64,000 nucleotides of DNA from an uncultured Roseobacter sp. (GCF_947499265.1 NZ_CANMNK010000001.1:519001-583000); one strand, 5' to 3'; shown: positions 8,402-18,178, counted from the stretch's first letter. Notes: generated from the letters alone by a model not told the origin. Program-made: numbers and translations.

Positions 8402-11197
8402 CTAGTGCGCGACGGCCCAGTTAGGCCCCTGACCGGCATCGACGCTTAGCGTAACATCCAGTTTGACCACCGGGTCCGGGGCCGCTTCCATCACAGCCTT
8501 CGCCGCCGCGATCAGGTCATCCTGCGCACCCTCTTCGACCTCAAAGAGCAGTTCGTCGTGCACCTGTAGCAGCATTTTCGCAGGCAGATCGGCAATGGCG
8601 TCGGGCATCCGCACCATGGCGCGCCGGATCACATCCGCCGCCGTGCCCTGAATGGGCGCGTTGATCGCGGCGCGGGCGGCAAACCCGGCGTGCGGGCCCT
8701 TGGCGCCGATGTTGGGCGTGTGGATGCGGCGGCCAAAGAGCGTTTGGACATAGCCATGTTCTTTCGCAAAAGCCTTGGTGTCATCCATATAGGTGCGAAT
8801 GCCGGGGAAACGTTCGAAATAGCGGTCGATGAAGCCCTGCGCCTCACTACGCGGGATGCGCAGATTGCGCGCGAGGCCAAAGCCCGAGATGCCGTAGATC
8901 ACGCCGAAGTTGATGGCCTTGGCGCGGCGGCGGATTTCGGGTGTCATCTCCTCCATCGGCACGTCGAACATCTCCGAGGCAGTCATGGCATGGATGTCGT
9001 CACCGCGCTGGAAAGCCTCCTTCAGCGCCTCGATATCGGCGATGTGGGCGAGGATGCGCAGTTCGATCTGGCTGTAATCGAGCGCCACCAGCGTCTTGCC
9101 CTCTTCGGCGACAAAAGCCTCGCGGATGCGGCGGCCTTCTTCGGTGCGGATCGGGATGTTTTGCAGGTTCGGATCGGTCGAAGCCAGACGCCCGGTAGAC
9201 GCCCCCGCAATCGAATAGGACGTGTGCACGCGGCCCGTGTCAGGATTGATATGATCCTGCAACGCGTCGGTATAGGTCGATTTCAGCTTCGATAGCTGTC
9301 GCCAATCCAGAACGCGGGCGGGCAATTCATGTTCGGTCGCGAGGTCTTCGAGCACATCGGCCCCGGTGGCATAGGCCCCGGTCTTGCCCTTTTTCCCGCC
9401 CTCAATCCCCATCTCGTCAAAGAGGATTTCGCCAAGCTGCTTGGGGCTGCCCACATTAAAACTGCGCCCCGCCAGCTCATGAATTTCCGCTTCCAACCCC
9501 GCCATGCTCTGGCTGAAGGCGTTGGACATGCGGCTCAACGTATCACGGTCTACTTTGATGCCGGTGCGTTCCATCTGCGCCAAAACCGGCACCATCGGGC
9601 GTTCGAGCGTTTCGTAGACCCGAGTGACCTGCGCGCGGTGCAGCGACGGTTTGAACTGCTGCCAGAGACGCAGGGTGATATCGGCGTCTTCGGCGGCATA
9701 GGGCACCGCGTCCTCCAGCGGCACCTTGTCGAAGGTGATCGCGGATTTGCCCGAGCCCAAGAGCGGTTTGATCGGGATCGGCGTATGCCCCAGATAACGG
9801 TCGGACAGCGTGTCCATCCCATGATTGTGCAGGCCGCCGTGCATCGCGTAGGACATCAGCATCGTGTCGTCTATGGGCGAAACATCAATGCCCATCTGCG
9901 CGAAAATCTTGGCATCGTATTTCATGTTCTGCCCGATCTTGAGGATTGACGCATCCTCAAGCACAGGTTTCAGCATCTCCAGAGCCTGGGTGACCGGCAC
10001 CTGACCTTCGGCCAAATCGTCGGACCCGAAGAGACCATCGCCCTGATTGGCTTTGTGGATCAGGGGGACATAGCAGGCCTGCCCGGCTTCGACGCAGAGG
10101 GAAATGCCCACCAGATCAGCGGTCATTTCGTTCAGACCTGTGGTTTCTGTGTCCACGGCCACATAGCCACGTTCATAGATCCGATCGATCCAGGCCTGCA
10201 GCTCTTCGGCGGTGCCGACCTTGCTATATCCCGCCCGGTCAAACGGTATGTCTTCGACCTCCGGCGCATCGGGTGCCGCGGCGGGCGTATCGCCGATCTC
10301 CGGCGCTTCGACGCCGAGCTGATCTGCAATCCGTTTTGTCAGCGTGCGAAACTCCATTTCCGCCAGAAAGGGCATCAGCTGATCGGGGTCCGGCGTGCGC
10401 ACTTCCAGATCATCCAGCGTGAAATCCAGTGGGGTCTCTTCGTCCAGCAACACCAGTTTGCGGGACAATCTGATCTGGTCGGCGTGGTTGATCAGCGTTT
10501 CGCGGCGTTTGGGTTGTTTGATCTCGCCTGCGCGCTCCAAGAGCGCGTCCAGATCGCCGTATTCATTGATCAGCAGGGCGGCAGTCTTGATTCCGATGCC
10601 AGGCGCGCCGGGGACGTTGTCCACGGAATCGCCCGCCAGGGCCTGCACATCGACAACGCGCTCGGGGTAAACGCCGAATTTCTCAAACACGCCATCCCGG
10701 TCGATGCGCCTGTTCTTCATCGCGTCCAGCATTTCGACGCCGTCACCGACCAGTTGCATCAGGTCCTTGTCGGAACTGATGATCGTGCAGCGCCCACCTG
10801 CCGCACGGGCCTGCACCGCCAGCGTCGCGATAATGTCGTCGGCCTCGTAGCCTTCCTTCTCCTCGCAGGCGATGTTGAAGGCGACCGTAGCGCGGCGGGT
10901 CAGAGGGATCTGCGGGCGCAGGTCTTCGGGCATCGCTTCGCGGTTGGCCTTGTACTGGTCGTACATTTCGTTGCGGAACGTATGGCTGCCCTTGTCGAAA
11001 ATCACTGCCACGTGGGTGGGCGCATCGTCGCCCTTGGTTTCCTCCAGCATCTTCCAGACCATGTTGCAGAAGCCCGAGACTGCGCCAATCGGCAATCCGT
11101 CCGATTTCCGCGTGAGCGGGGGCAGCGCGTGGTAGGCCCGAAAGATAAAGGCCGACCCGTCGATCAGATGTAGATGATGCCCTTTGCCAAATGCCAT
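8402..11197 (-). CDS. polA: DNA polymerase I
   Basis: 931 aa, full length for PolA. The N-terminal 5'-3' exonuclease begins at HLIDGSAFIFRAYHALPP. The 3'-5' exonuclease domain keeps its acidic motif VAVDTETTGL, so proofreading is probably intact. Polymerase motif A is ALDYSQIELRILAH, motif B RRAKAINFGVIYGISGFG and motif C QVHDELLFEV. The enzyme fills gaps, removes RNA primers and works in excision repair. The gene reads toward the small DUF2798 gene. No frameshift or missing residue was seen. Confidence 0.98.
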   Translation of the reverse strand: MAFGKGHHLHLIDGSAFIFRAYHALPPLTRKSDGLPIGAVSGFCNMVWKMLEETKGDDAPTHVAVIFDKGSHTFRNEMYDQYKANREAMPEDLRPQIPLTRRATVAFNIACEEKEGYEADDIIATLAVQARAAGGRCTIISSDKDLMQLVGDGVEMLDAMKNRRIDRDGVFEKFGVYPERVVDVQALAGDSVDNVPGAPGIGIKTAALLINEYGDLDALLERAGEIKQPKRRETLINHADQIRLSRKLVLLDEETPLDFTLDDLEVRTPDPDQLMPFLAEMEFRTLTKRIADQLGVEAPEIGDTPAAAPDAPEVEDIPFDRAGYSKVGTAEELQAWIDRIYERGYVAVDTETTGLNEMTADLVGISLCVEAGQACYVPLIHKANQGDGLFGSDDLAEGQVPVTQALEMLKPVLEDASILKIGQNMKYDAKIFAQMGIDVSPIDDTMLMSYAMHGGLHNHGMDTLSDRYLGHTPIPIKPLLGSGKSAITFDKVPLEDAVPYAAEDADITLRLWQQFKPSLHRAQVTRVYETLERPMVPVLAQMERTGIKVDRDTLSRMSNAFSQSMAGLEAEIHELAGRSFNVGSPKQLGEILFDEMGIEGGKKGKTGAYATGADVLEDLATEHELPARVLDWRQLSKLKSTYTDALQDHINPDTGRVHTSYSIAGASTGRLASTDPNLQNIPIRTEEGRRIREAFVAEEGKTLVALDYSQIELRILAHIADIEALKEAFQRGDDIHAMTASEMFDVPMEEMTPEIRRRAKAINFGVIYGISGFGLARNLRIPRSEAQGFIDRYFERFPGIRTYMDDTKAFAKEHGYVQTLFGRRIHTPNIGAKGPHAGFAARAAINAPIQGTAADVIRRAMVRMPDAIADLPAKMLLQVHDELLFEVEEGAQDDLIAAAKAVMEAAPDPVVKLDVTLSVDAGQGPNWAVAH

Positions 11198-11281
11198 GTC
11201 TGTGATCCCCTTGTCGCGCTACACCGTTCATGGCGTGCGCGCGACGTGAAGTCCAGAACCTGATCCGGTTGCCCGCGCCGA

Positions 11282-11737
11282 TCAGCCGAGAATGGAGTCC
11301 AGATTTTGCATGATGCCGATCAAAAGCACCACGCCCGCGATCAGCAGAACGGCGTAGAGCAGAACCTGTATCATCACAGCCATTGCACCGAAGGCGACGC
11401 CACACAGAACCAGCTTGGTCGGTTCTTTGCGGATCATGCCAACAAGCGCCACGACAATTGCGAAAACGCCCATCGTTGGGGCGACCGCCCTAAGAATGCG
11501 GTCAATGTCCCACGCGCGGGTGACCGGTGCCGGTTGTTCCTGACCCAGCAAGGCGCGTTGTGCAGAGTCGCGAATACCGGCAGCGATCTCGCCAATCGAA
11601 ACCTCAATGCTTTGCGTTGGTGCAAAAGGACCCGCGAAAGTGTGGATCAGTGCGATTGCCATCGCGAGCGCGGCCAGTCCAATGCCAGCCAGTGCGAAAG
11701 GCGCATGTAGAGGTTGGGGTGCTGGTTCAGCCGTCAT
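11282..11737 (-). CDS. Hypothetical multi-spanning membrane protein
   Basis: 151 aa, not recognised as a named family. Hydrophobic segments lie at about 14-36 and 85-105, and a long one at 109-143 may form two helices. A soluble loop of ~45 residues containing a WDIDRIL motif separates the first two. A GGAAG-type ribosome site precedes the ATG. It lies between polA and a small zinc-finger gene on the same strand. Nothing points to catalysis. Confidence 0.7.
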   Translation of the reverse strand: MTAEPAPQPLHAPFALAGIGLAALAMAIALIHTFAGPFAPTQSIEVSIGEIAAGIRDSAQRALLGQEQPAPVTRAWDIDRILRAVAPTMGVFAIVVALVGMIRKEPTKLVLCGVAFGAMAVMIQVLLYAVLLIAGVVLLIGIMQNLDSILG

Positions 11738-11811
11738 GCCTGTTTTCTTCCGTCAAATCCACTGTGGTTTTCTTCTGCTACAGCGACATGAGGGCGGAAA
11801 TGGGGCGAGAC

Positions 11812-11988
11812 CTAGACCTTACTTTCAAAATCCTTGTGGATGTATTTGCAGTCGCAATAGCCGCATTCGACCCATCCAATGTCCCTTGGGATCTGCAGCC
11901 AGACTCGTGGATGGCCCAAAGCGCCTTCGCCGCCGTCACAGGCGATGCGGAAACTCTCAACAATCTTGGTCTCGGGCGGTTGCTGCAT
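11812..11988 (-). CDS. Small zinc-finger (zf-CHCC, NDUFS6-like) protein
   Basis: 58 aa from the ATG at 11988, which has an AAAGGA ribosome site about 10 nt upstream; the frame is open further upstream but looks non-coding. The pattern [15 protein letters not shown], then [10 protein letters not shown], gives the Cys/His set (C17, H26, C42, C45) of the zf-CHCC domain, which relates to the NDUFS6 accessory subunit of respiratory complex I. In Alphaproteobacteria such stand-alone proteins are common. I infer zinc binding and perhaps complex I association. It is short enough to be missed by automatic gene finders. Confidence 0.8.
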   Translation of the reverse strand: MQQPPETKIVESFRIACDGGEGALGHPRVWLQIPRDIGWVECGYCDCKYIHKDFESKV

Positions 11989-12067
11989 GATGGGCGTGTC
12001 CTTTGGCTCTGCGGTGCTGTTATGACCAAAGCGCAGGCGTGGAGCAAGCCCATGCCGCAGCAATTGG

Positions 12068-12535
12068 TCAATCGCGTTCGATCCGCGCCTGATAGCAGTT
12101 GTTGCGGGCGGAGCGGACATGGATGAAGGCGACGTCGGGGTTTTGGAAAACACTAGCAACTTTGGCTTGGATGTCTTGGGTCGCGACGACCTCGCCGGTG
12201 CCGTAGACAATGCGCTCATCCGCTGAATAGCCTTTGACCAAATAATCAGGAGAGGTCGTCAGGATCGGCGGCAATGCATCGGTGTCGCCGCCACGGGGGC
12301 AGGGGTTTGCACACAGGAAGATGGGGCCCGTTTCGGCATAGGCATGCACACCCTCAAAGGGCCGGTGCGCGAGGATCAGCATTTCCTCCCCCTCAGGGAC
12401 GTCTTTCAGGCAGTGTCGGCAGGGTGTGCCCTTGCCATCCGAGATCTTGCGGTCGGGTATCTGACCATGAACATCTTTGCCGCCATTTTGCCAATGACGC
12501 GCGATATCAGTCTCTAATGCAATGAACTTGGGCAT
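12068..12535 (-). CDS. DUF1203 domain-containing protein
   Basis: 155 aa. The family features are visible: [22 protein letters not shown] in the first half, GPIFLCAN in the middle and a C-terminal [16 protein letters not shown]. Cysteines in CRHC and FLCANPCP could bind a metal. No membrane segment is present. A GAGAGGAT ribosome site precedes the ATG. The zinc-finger gene follows 79 bp downstream on the same strand. The family has no established function. Confidence 0.87.
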   Translation of the reverse strand: MPKFIALETDIARHWQNGGKDVHGQIPDRKISDGKGTPCRHCLKDVPEGEEMLILAHRPFEGVHAYAETGPIFLCANPCPRGGDTDALPPILTTSPDYLVKGYSADERIVYGTGEVVATQDIQAKVASVFQNPDVAFIHVRSARNNCYQARIERD

Positions 12536-12845
12536 CTATCCTCTCCATCTCCGGGGTCTGTTTTGAGGTGAATATCCGGGCAGCGCGGTAAAAATCGATC
12601 CGAATGATGCGGTTTCGACAGGGCTTTGCATGTCGATGAACGCGCCTCCCGTCGGCGTTGAGCGTGCAGGCGATTGCGTTGATAGCGCCACCTCTGGTGC
12701 AATTGTGGTCCGAGGCAACACCTCTGGCTGACAGGACGGGAGTGGGAGATTTTCAGCCCTGAAGCAGGCAGACCCCGTGAAAGAGGTTCACCCTGCGCGC
12801 CGCAACCGTTAAAAGGCCCCCAAACCCGTCAGAGGAGATGAGCAG
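12536..12845. other. Intergenic region between DUF1203 and gpmI
   Basis: 310 bp separating divergent genes. No convincing coding frame was found. It should carry both promoters. A 9-bp direct repeat CACCTCTGG occurs at 12689-12697 and 12719-12727, 30 bp apart; its meaning is unknown. The gpmI ribosome site (AGAGGAGA) lies at its right end. Confidence 0.5.
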
Positions 12846-14363
12846 ATGAGCGCGCGCAAACCGGTGGTGTTATGCATCCTTGACGGCTGGGGTCTCGGTG
12901 ATCGTCGCGAAGGCAATGCGCCCTTGCTGGCAGAGACGCCGACGATGGATCGGATCATGGCCACCTGTCCCAACGCGACACTGACGACATTCGGCCCCGA
13001 TGTGGGCCTGCCCAAGGGGCAGATGGGCAATTCCGAGGTGGGCCATACGAATATCGGTGCGGGCCGCGTTGTTGCCATGGATCTCGGCCAGATCGATCTG
13101 GCCATCGAGGAGGGCACATTCGAGAAAAACGAACGCTTATGTGCCTTGATTGACCAATTGAAAGGCACCGGTGGCACCGCGCACCTGATGGGCGTTGTCT
13201 CGGACGGCGGTGTCCACGGGCATCTTAATCACATGATTGCGGCCGCCAAGGCGCTGGATGCAGCAGATGTGCCCGTCGTCATCCACGCGCTGACCGACGG
13301 GCGCGATGTCAGCCCGTCCTCGGCGCTTGGGTTTTTTGAAACACTTCAGGCCAATGCGCCGGATGCCGTCCGGATTGGCACGGTCACGGGGCGCTATTTC
13401 GCGATGGACCGCGACAATCGCTGGGACCGCGTTGAAAAAGCCTATCGCGCCATCGTCGGTGCGGAGGGTGCGCGGGCCGCGTCAGCTGCCGCCGCCGTCG
13501 AAGAAGCCTATGCGCGCGGCGAAACGGATGAGTTCATCGCGCCCACGGTTCTGGACGGGTATCGCGGTGCGCAGGATGGGGACGGCGTCTTTTGCCTCAA
13601 TTTCCGGGCAGACCGGGCGCGTGAGATCATGGCGTCGATTGGGGCACCTGATTTCGACGCTTTCGACACCGGGAAGCGCCCGGATTGGGCCAGCCTGATG
13701 GGCATGGCGCAATATTCCGAGGCGCATTCCGAATACATGTCCGTGGTCTATCCCAAGCCCGAGATTGTCAACACGCTTGGCGATTGGGTGGCGCAGCAGG
13801 GGTTGAAACAATTCCGGCTGGCCGAGACCGAAAAATACCCGCATGTGACCTTCTTTCTGAATGGCGGCGAGGAGGTATCCTTTGACGGTGAAGACCGCAA
13901 GATGCCGAAATCGCCTGATGTCGCGACCTACGATCTGCAACCTGAAATGTCCGCGGGTGAGGTGACGGATGCGCTCGTCGGCGCGATTGAGGCAGGCTAT
14001 GACCTGATCGTCGTGAACTATGCCAACCCCGATATGGTGGGTCACACGGGCGACCTTGAAGCGGCCATCAAGGCCTGTGAAGCGGTGGATCAGGGTCTCG
14101 GCCGGGCGGTCGTGGCGCTGGAGGCTGCAGGTGGCGCGATGATCGTGACCGCCGATCACGGCAACTGCGATATGATGATCGATCCCGAGACTGGCGGTGC
14201 GCATACGGCCCATACGCTCAACCCCGTGCCGGTTGCCGTGCTGGGTGGCCCGGACGGCATGCATTTGTCCAAGGGTCGCTTGGCAGATCTGGCGCCCACG
14301 GTTCTGTTTTTGATGGGCCTTGAGGTGCCGCCGGAAATGACTGGCCGGTGTTTGCTGTCATGA
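12846..14363 (+). CDS. gpmI: 2,3-bisphosphoglycerate-independent phosphoglycerate mutase
   Basis: 505 aa, normal length. The alkaline-phosphatase-like metal site begins at CILDGWG (Asp13), and the phosphoserine nucleophile is Ser63 in MGNSEVGHTNIGAGR. Further metal ligands appear in HALTDGRD, ADHGNCD and HTAHTLNPVP. It interconverts 3- and 2-phosphoglycerate in glycolysis and gluconeogenesis using Mn2+. A strong AGAGGAGA site precedes the ATG. Its stop overlaps the start of the EnvC-like gene (ATGA), giving a gpmI-envC-ctpA unit. Confidence 0.98.
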   Translation: MSARKPVVLCILDGWGLGDRREGNAPLLAETPTMDRIMATCPNATLTTFGPDVGLPKGQMGNSEVGHTNIGAGRVVAMDLGQIDLAIEEGTFEKNERLCALIDQLKGTGGTAHLMGVVSDGGVHGHLNHMIAAAKALDAADVPVVIHALTDGRDVSPSSALGFFETLQANAPDAVRIGTVTGRYFAMDRDNRWDRVEKAYRAIVGAEGARAASAAAAVEEAYARGETDEFIAPTVLDGYRGAQDGDGVFCLNFRADRAREIMASIGAPDFDAFDTGKRPDWASLMGMAQYSEAHSEYMSVVYPKPEIVNTLGDWVAQQGLKQFRLAETEKYPHVTFFLNGGEEVSFDGEDRKMPKSPDVATYDLQPEMSAGEVTDALVGAIEAGYDLIVVNYANPDMVGHTGDLEAAIKACEAVDQGLGRAVVALEAAGGAMIVTADHGNCDMMIDPETGGAHTAHTLNPVPVAVLGGPDGMHLSKGRLADLAPTVLFLMGLEVPPEMTGRCLLS

Positions 14364-15490
14364 AATGGGTCTGGCTGATAGCCGTGCTGATGCTGCCGAC
14401 CATGGGGGCTGCGCAGCAGGACAATGTCGAACGCGCGCGGGCAGCGATGGACATGCTGGAAGCGGCATCACAACAATTGGTGGATGCGGAATCTGCACGC
14501 GACCGTGTCCGCGCGCTGACCAGCACAATTCAGGCCTTTGAGGAAGGGTTGAGCGCTTTGCGTAGTGGCTTGCGACAGGCCTCCGTGCGGGAAGAGCAGC
14601 TCGGCGCGCAATTGCAGGCGCGCGACGAAGAAATCGCCGGTTTGCTGGTGGTATTGCAGCGTATGGGCGCAGGCCCGTCGCCGGTGGCCCTGCTGCATCC
14701 GGGGGGGCCGACAGGCACGGCACGCGCAGGCATGCTCCTGGCGGAGATGACACCAGCCCTGAATGCTCGCGCCTCACACCTGCGCCGCGACCTCGAAGAC
14801 TTGCAGGTATTGCGCGGCATGCAGACAGATGCGGCGGGTCGTCTGGTGGACGGATTGCGCGAGGTGCAGGACGCGCGTACCGCTCTCAATCAGGCCATCG
14901 CGGAGCGGACAGAGCTGCCGATGCGGTTTATCAATGATCCCGTGCGCGAGGCCATCCTGATTGCTTCCGCCGAAACGCTGGAGAGTTTTGCCAGCGGTCT
15001 TGAACGTGTTGCGGTCGACGTCAGGGCCACGGCACCCGCCCGGATCAGTGGCGAAAAAGGGGACTTGCCGCTGCCGGTTCAGGGGATCGTGCTGCGGGGG
15101 GCGGGCGAGGCCGATGCTGCGGGCATCACCCGGCCGGGCATCATTCTGGCGACCTTGCCGCGCGCCATTGTGACCAGCCCGGTCGCCGCGACGATCCGCT
15201 ATACCGGCCCGCTGTTGGATCTGGGGCAGGTGGTGATTCTGGAGCCGCAGGCGCAGGTGCTCTTTGTGCTGGCGGGTTTAGATACCGTTTACGGTACTGC
15301 CGGAGAAGTCATTGACGCGGGCGCGCCACTGGGGCTTATGGGCGACGCTGCGGCGGAAAATCGGTCAGAGCTGTCAACAGATGGTGATGACACTGGCGCT
15401 GAGCGCTCAGAAACGCTCTATATAGAGGTAAGACAGCAAAACTCGCCTGAGGACCCGAGCCTCTGGTTCCGAACCGATAAGGATGGATAG
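14360..15490 (+). CDS. EnvC-like murein hydrolase activator with degenerate LytM domain
   Basis: 376 aa from the ATG at 14360, which overlaps the gpmI stop; a GTG at 14348 is possible. A signal peptide (MKWVWLIAVLMLPTMGAAQQ) is followed by a long helical, coiled-coil region to about residue 225 and a C-terminal LytM fold (GQVVILEPQ to TLYIEVR). The zinc ligands of active M23 peptidases are missing: HLHFEVR is TLYIEVR here. That fits EnvC, which activates amidases during cell separation rather than cutting itself. Periplasmic location is inferred. ctpA follows after 6 bp. Confidence 0.88.
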   Translation: MKWVWLIAVLMLPTMGAAQQDNVERARAAMDMLEAASQQLVDAESARDRVRALTSTIQAFEEGLSALRSGLRQASVREEQLGAQLQARDEEIAGLLVVLQRMGAGPSPVALLHPGGPTGTARAGMLLAEMTPALNARASHLRRDLEDLQVLRGMQTDAAGRLVDGLREVQDARTALNQAIAERTELPMRFINDPVREAILIASAETLESFASGLERVAVDVRATAPARISGEKGDLPLPVQGIVLRGAGEADAAGITRPGIILATLPRAIVTSPVAATIRYTGPLLDLGQVVILEPQAQVLFVLAGLDTVYGTAGEVIDAGAPLGLMGDAAAENRSELSTDGDDTGAERSETLYIEVRQQNSPEDPSLWFRTDKDG

Positions 15491-15496
15491 AGAGAC

Positions 15497-16837
15497 ATGA
15501 AAAAATTTGCCATGGCGGCAGCGGGCGGTATCGTCGCAGGTGTCGTTGCCACAACCCAGATTGCGGGCCCCCTGCTGGCGCAGGAAGCGGCAAAGTCGAG
15601 CGGTGTCTACGAGCAACTGGATTTGTTTGGCGATATCTTTGAACGTATCCGCGCCCAATATGTCGAAGAGGTGGAAGCCGGTGAGCTGATCGAAGCCGCA
15701 ATCGACGGCATGCTCACATCGCTTGATCCCCACTCCAGCTATCTCTCGCCGGATGATGCTGCCCAGATGCGGGTACAGACACGCGGCGAATTTGGCGGGC
15801 TGGGCATCGAAGTCACCCAGGAAGAGGGCTTTGTCAAAGTTGTTTCGCCCATCGATGGCACCCCTGCGGATGAAGCCGGGGTCGAGGCCGGCGATTTCAT
15901 CACCCATGTGGATGGCGAATCCGTTCTGGGTCTGACGCTCGACGAGGCGGTCGAGATGATGCGTGGCCCGGTTGGATCGGAGATCCTGATCACGGTCGTG
16001 CGCGAGGGTGAAACTGAGCCCTTTGACGTCTCGATCATCCGCGACACCATCAAGCTGACGGCTGTGCGGACGCGGACCCAGGGCGATACCGTGGTCTTGC
16101 GGGTCACAACCTTCAACGATCAGACCTACACCAACCTGGAATCCGGTCTGAGCGAGCAAATCGAAACGGCGGGGGGCATGGACAAGATCAACGGCATCGT
16201 CGTTGACCTGCGCAACAACCCCGGCGGCCTCCTGACACAGGCGATCCGGGTGTCCGATGCCTTCCTAGATGAGGGCGAGATTGTCAGCACGCGGGGCCGC
16301 AACATTCAGGATGGCGAGCGCTTCAATGCGACAGAAGGCGACCTGGCACAGGGCAAGCCGATTGTCGTGCTGATCAACGGTGGCTCTGCCTCGGCCTCTG
16401 AAATCGTGGCAGGCGCGTTGCAGGATCACCGCCGCGCCATTGTTGTGGGCACCAAGAGCTTTGGCAAAGGCTCCGTGCAAACCGTCATGCCGCTGCGGGG
16501 CGATGGTGCGATGCGTCTGACAACGGCGCGGTATTACACACCATCGGGCCGCTCAATCCAGTCGCTGGGCGTTTCGCCGGACATTGTCGTTGAACAACCA
16601 CGGCGCGCGCCCGAAGCCGAGGAAGAGGACGAAGATAACGCGGCACGTTCCCTGCGGTCGGAGGCGGATTTGCGGGGCAGTCTGAACAACGACAGCCTCA
16701 CCGACGACGAGATCAAGCAGATCGAAGCGGACCGTGCGAAGGCAGAAGCGGCTGCCGCGCTGCGCGAAGAGGATTATCAACTGGCCTATGCCATCGACAT
16801 CCTCAAAGGTCTGAATGCATTGGTGCCCGTCGAATAA
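15497..16837 (+). CDS. ctpA: S41 family carboxy-terminal processing protease
   Basis: 446 aa with an N-terminal signal or anchor (about 1-30). A PDZ domain follows around 85-165 (GGLGIEV, SPIDGTPADEAG). The protease core carries the serine in GGSASASEIV (around 297-301) and the lysine in TKSFGKGSVQT (around 322-330), the Ser/Lys dyad of Prc/CtpA enzymes. The C-terminus is acidic and probably flexible. CtpA enzymes act on periplasmic proteins, often peptidoglycan hydrolases, which fits its position just behind an EnvC-like activator. A strong terminator follows. Confidence 0.96.
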   Translation: MKKFAMAAAGGIVAGVVATTQIAGPLLAQEAAKSSGVYEQLDLFGDIFERIRAQYVEEVEAGELIEAAIDGMLTSLDPHSSYLSPDDAAQMRVQTRGEFGGLGIEVTQEEGFVKVVSPIDGTPADEAGVEAGDFITHVDGESVLGLTLDEAVEMMRGPVGSEILITVVREGETEPFDVSIIRDTIKLTAVRTRTQGDTVVLRVTTFNDQTYTNLESGLSEQIETAGGMDKINGIVVDLRNNPGGLLTQAIRVSDAFLDEGEIVSTRGRNIQDGERFNATEGDLAQGKPIVVLINGGSASASEIVAGALQDHRRAIVVGTKSFGKGSVQTVMPLRGDGAMRLTTARYYTPSGRSIQSLGVSPDIVVEQPRRAPEAEEEDEDNAARSLRSEADLRGSLNNDSLTDDEIKQIEADRAKAEAAAALREEDYQLAYAIDILKGLNALVPVE

Positions 16838-16862
16838 TCTGACGGCTGCTTGAACAGAAATG

Positions 16863-16893
16863 GCCCCGCTGGTTTTCTGGCGGGGCTTTTTTT
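16863..16893 (+). terminator. Rho-independent terminator of the gpmI-envC-ctpA unit
   Basis: A 7-bp GC-rich stem (GCCCCGC at 16863-16869 with GCGGGGC at 16880-16886) and a 10-nt loop are followed directly by seven T residues (16887-16893). It lies 26 bp after the ctpA stop, in the right orientation. The opposite strand does not have a comparable T tract. Confidence 0.9.
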
Positions 16894-16894
16894 A

Positions 16895-17266
16895 TCAGGT
16901 GGTCTCGACACAATGCCGCCGAAAGGCGCGCTTGAGCATGTCGAGTTCAGCGCGCAGCAGGTCCACTTCAGCGCGCAAATCATCGCCAAGCGCTTCGCCC
17001 GCGATCAAAGTGAAACTGGCGAGGCGTTCATCTGTTTCCCGATCAGAAATCAGAATGGTCTGCACCCCATCGGAAATCGCATCGGCGGGCACGGGTATCT
17101 GCAAAAGCCAGCTGTCGGCCTCGCTCGCCGCAACGGTGGTCACATCAGCCACCGGATTTTCCAGATAGGTGACGCTGAGGTCGGGTGCCGCCCCGCCGGG
17201 CCCGGTCACCAATCCCTGCCAGATACCGTTTTGCATCCTGGTGTGTGTCACCACCCACTGGCTCAT
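16895..17266 (-). CDS. Hypothetical protein with C-terminal coiled coil
   Basis: 123 aa, not recognised. The first ~90 residues look like a beta-rich domain (WVVTHTRMQNGIWQG, with later strands ending in TLIAGEAL). Residues about 93-117 form an amphipathic leucine-spaced helix (LRAEVDLLRAELDMLK), suggesting oligomerisation. No signal peptide. It directly follows the DUF6478 gene with a 9-bp gap and is probably cotranscribed with it. Confidence 0.75.
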   Translation of the reverse strand: MSQWVVTHTRMQNGIWQGLVTGPGGAAPDLSVTYLENPVADVTTVAASEADSWLLQIPVPADAISDGVQTILISDRETDERLASFTLIAGEALGDDLRAEVDLLRAELDMLKRAFRRHCVETT

Positions 17267-17275
17267 TACATCATC

Positions 17276-18049
17276 CTACATCTGTGCGCGCTGGCAGCGC
17301 GAAAAGGTGGTGTCACGGAGCGTGACCATGTTCATCTCAGGTCCTTCAAAGATGAAATCGACCCATGCTTTTTCAATCCGTTTCTCATTCAGGTTCGAGT
17401 AGGCCAGATCGAATTCGATGCTCACCTCTTTGTCGCTCAGATCAAACTCGCGCACGATCTGTTCCGTATTCGGCCCGTGACGGATGTTCAGACGCGCGAA
17501 GATCTCAATGGGTTTTTCCATTTCAATGATGCTGCTCACACGCAGGATATGCATGCGTTTCAGACCATCCGTCGCCGCGCCTGGCAGATCGACGACGATG
17601 GACAGGAAGGACCCGTCGAACTTGAACACATCGACCCGCAAACCATAAGGTGCGAGGTCTTCCTGTCGCGTGTTGCGCACCTGGCGCAGCGTGATCTCCG
17701 ACCGTCCGCAGTCGTGAAACAGGGTCACCTCATCGCCCAGCATGGATTTGTTCTGCACCGACGAGATGCCGGGGCTCGCCAAAGGACCACGCCAGAGTTC
17801 CGGTCGCCACGCCCAATCCGCGTTATGTGGTTTGGGGAAGCTGTTGGAGCCCACAACCGGCAGGGCCAGCCTTGCGTCAGCAGTGTGGATCAGCTTGTCG
17901 AGATGGGCACGCAAAAGCCGTGCCCGGGTGCGCTGTTTGCGCAGAACGTTTAACTTCGAGGTGCTCGCCTCGCGCGCCGACAGCGCCCAGCGTTGCAACG
18001 CCCGCCGATAAATCGCCGTATCCCAGAAGGTATCTCCACCTTTGCCCAT
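17276..18049 (-). CDS. DUF6478 family protein
   Basis: 257 aa from the ATG at 18049 (MGKGGDTFWD); an in-frame ATG at 18109 would add 20 basic residues. I chose the shorter form because family members usually begin just before the FxxRxLxRW-like block. The hallmark is the central run LPVVGSNSFPKPHNADWAWRP and ELWRGPL, with a beta-rich C-terminal half. The family is known mainly from Rhodobacterales and has no assigned function. No membrane segment. The gene lies downstream of ilvD and upstream of a small coiled-coil gene. Confidence 0.83.
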   Translation of the reverse strand: MGKGGDTFWDTAIYRRALQRWALSAREASTSKLNVLRKQRTRARLLRAHLDKLIHTADARLALPVVGSNSFPKPHNADWAWRPELWRGPLASPGISSVQNKSMLGDEVTLFHDCGRSEITLRQVRNTRQEDLAPYGLRVDVFKFDGSFLSIVVDLPGAATDGLKRMHILRVSSIIEMEKPIEIFARLNIRHGPNTEQIVREFDLSDKEVSIEFDLAYSNLNEKRIEKAWVDFIFEGPEMNMVTLRDTTFSRCQRAQM

Positions 18050-18178
18050 CGGTCTGTGACTGCCTTTGTGCCGCTCTTTGCCCTTATCTAACGAAAGGGT
18101 TGCTGACATATAAACCAAGAATTCCGGACAATGTGCCGATTTTTTGGGAATTGTTGCTTTCAACCGGAAAGCGGGCGG

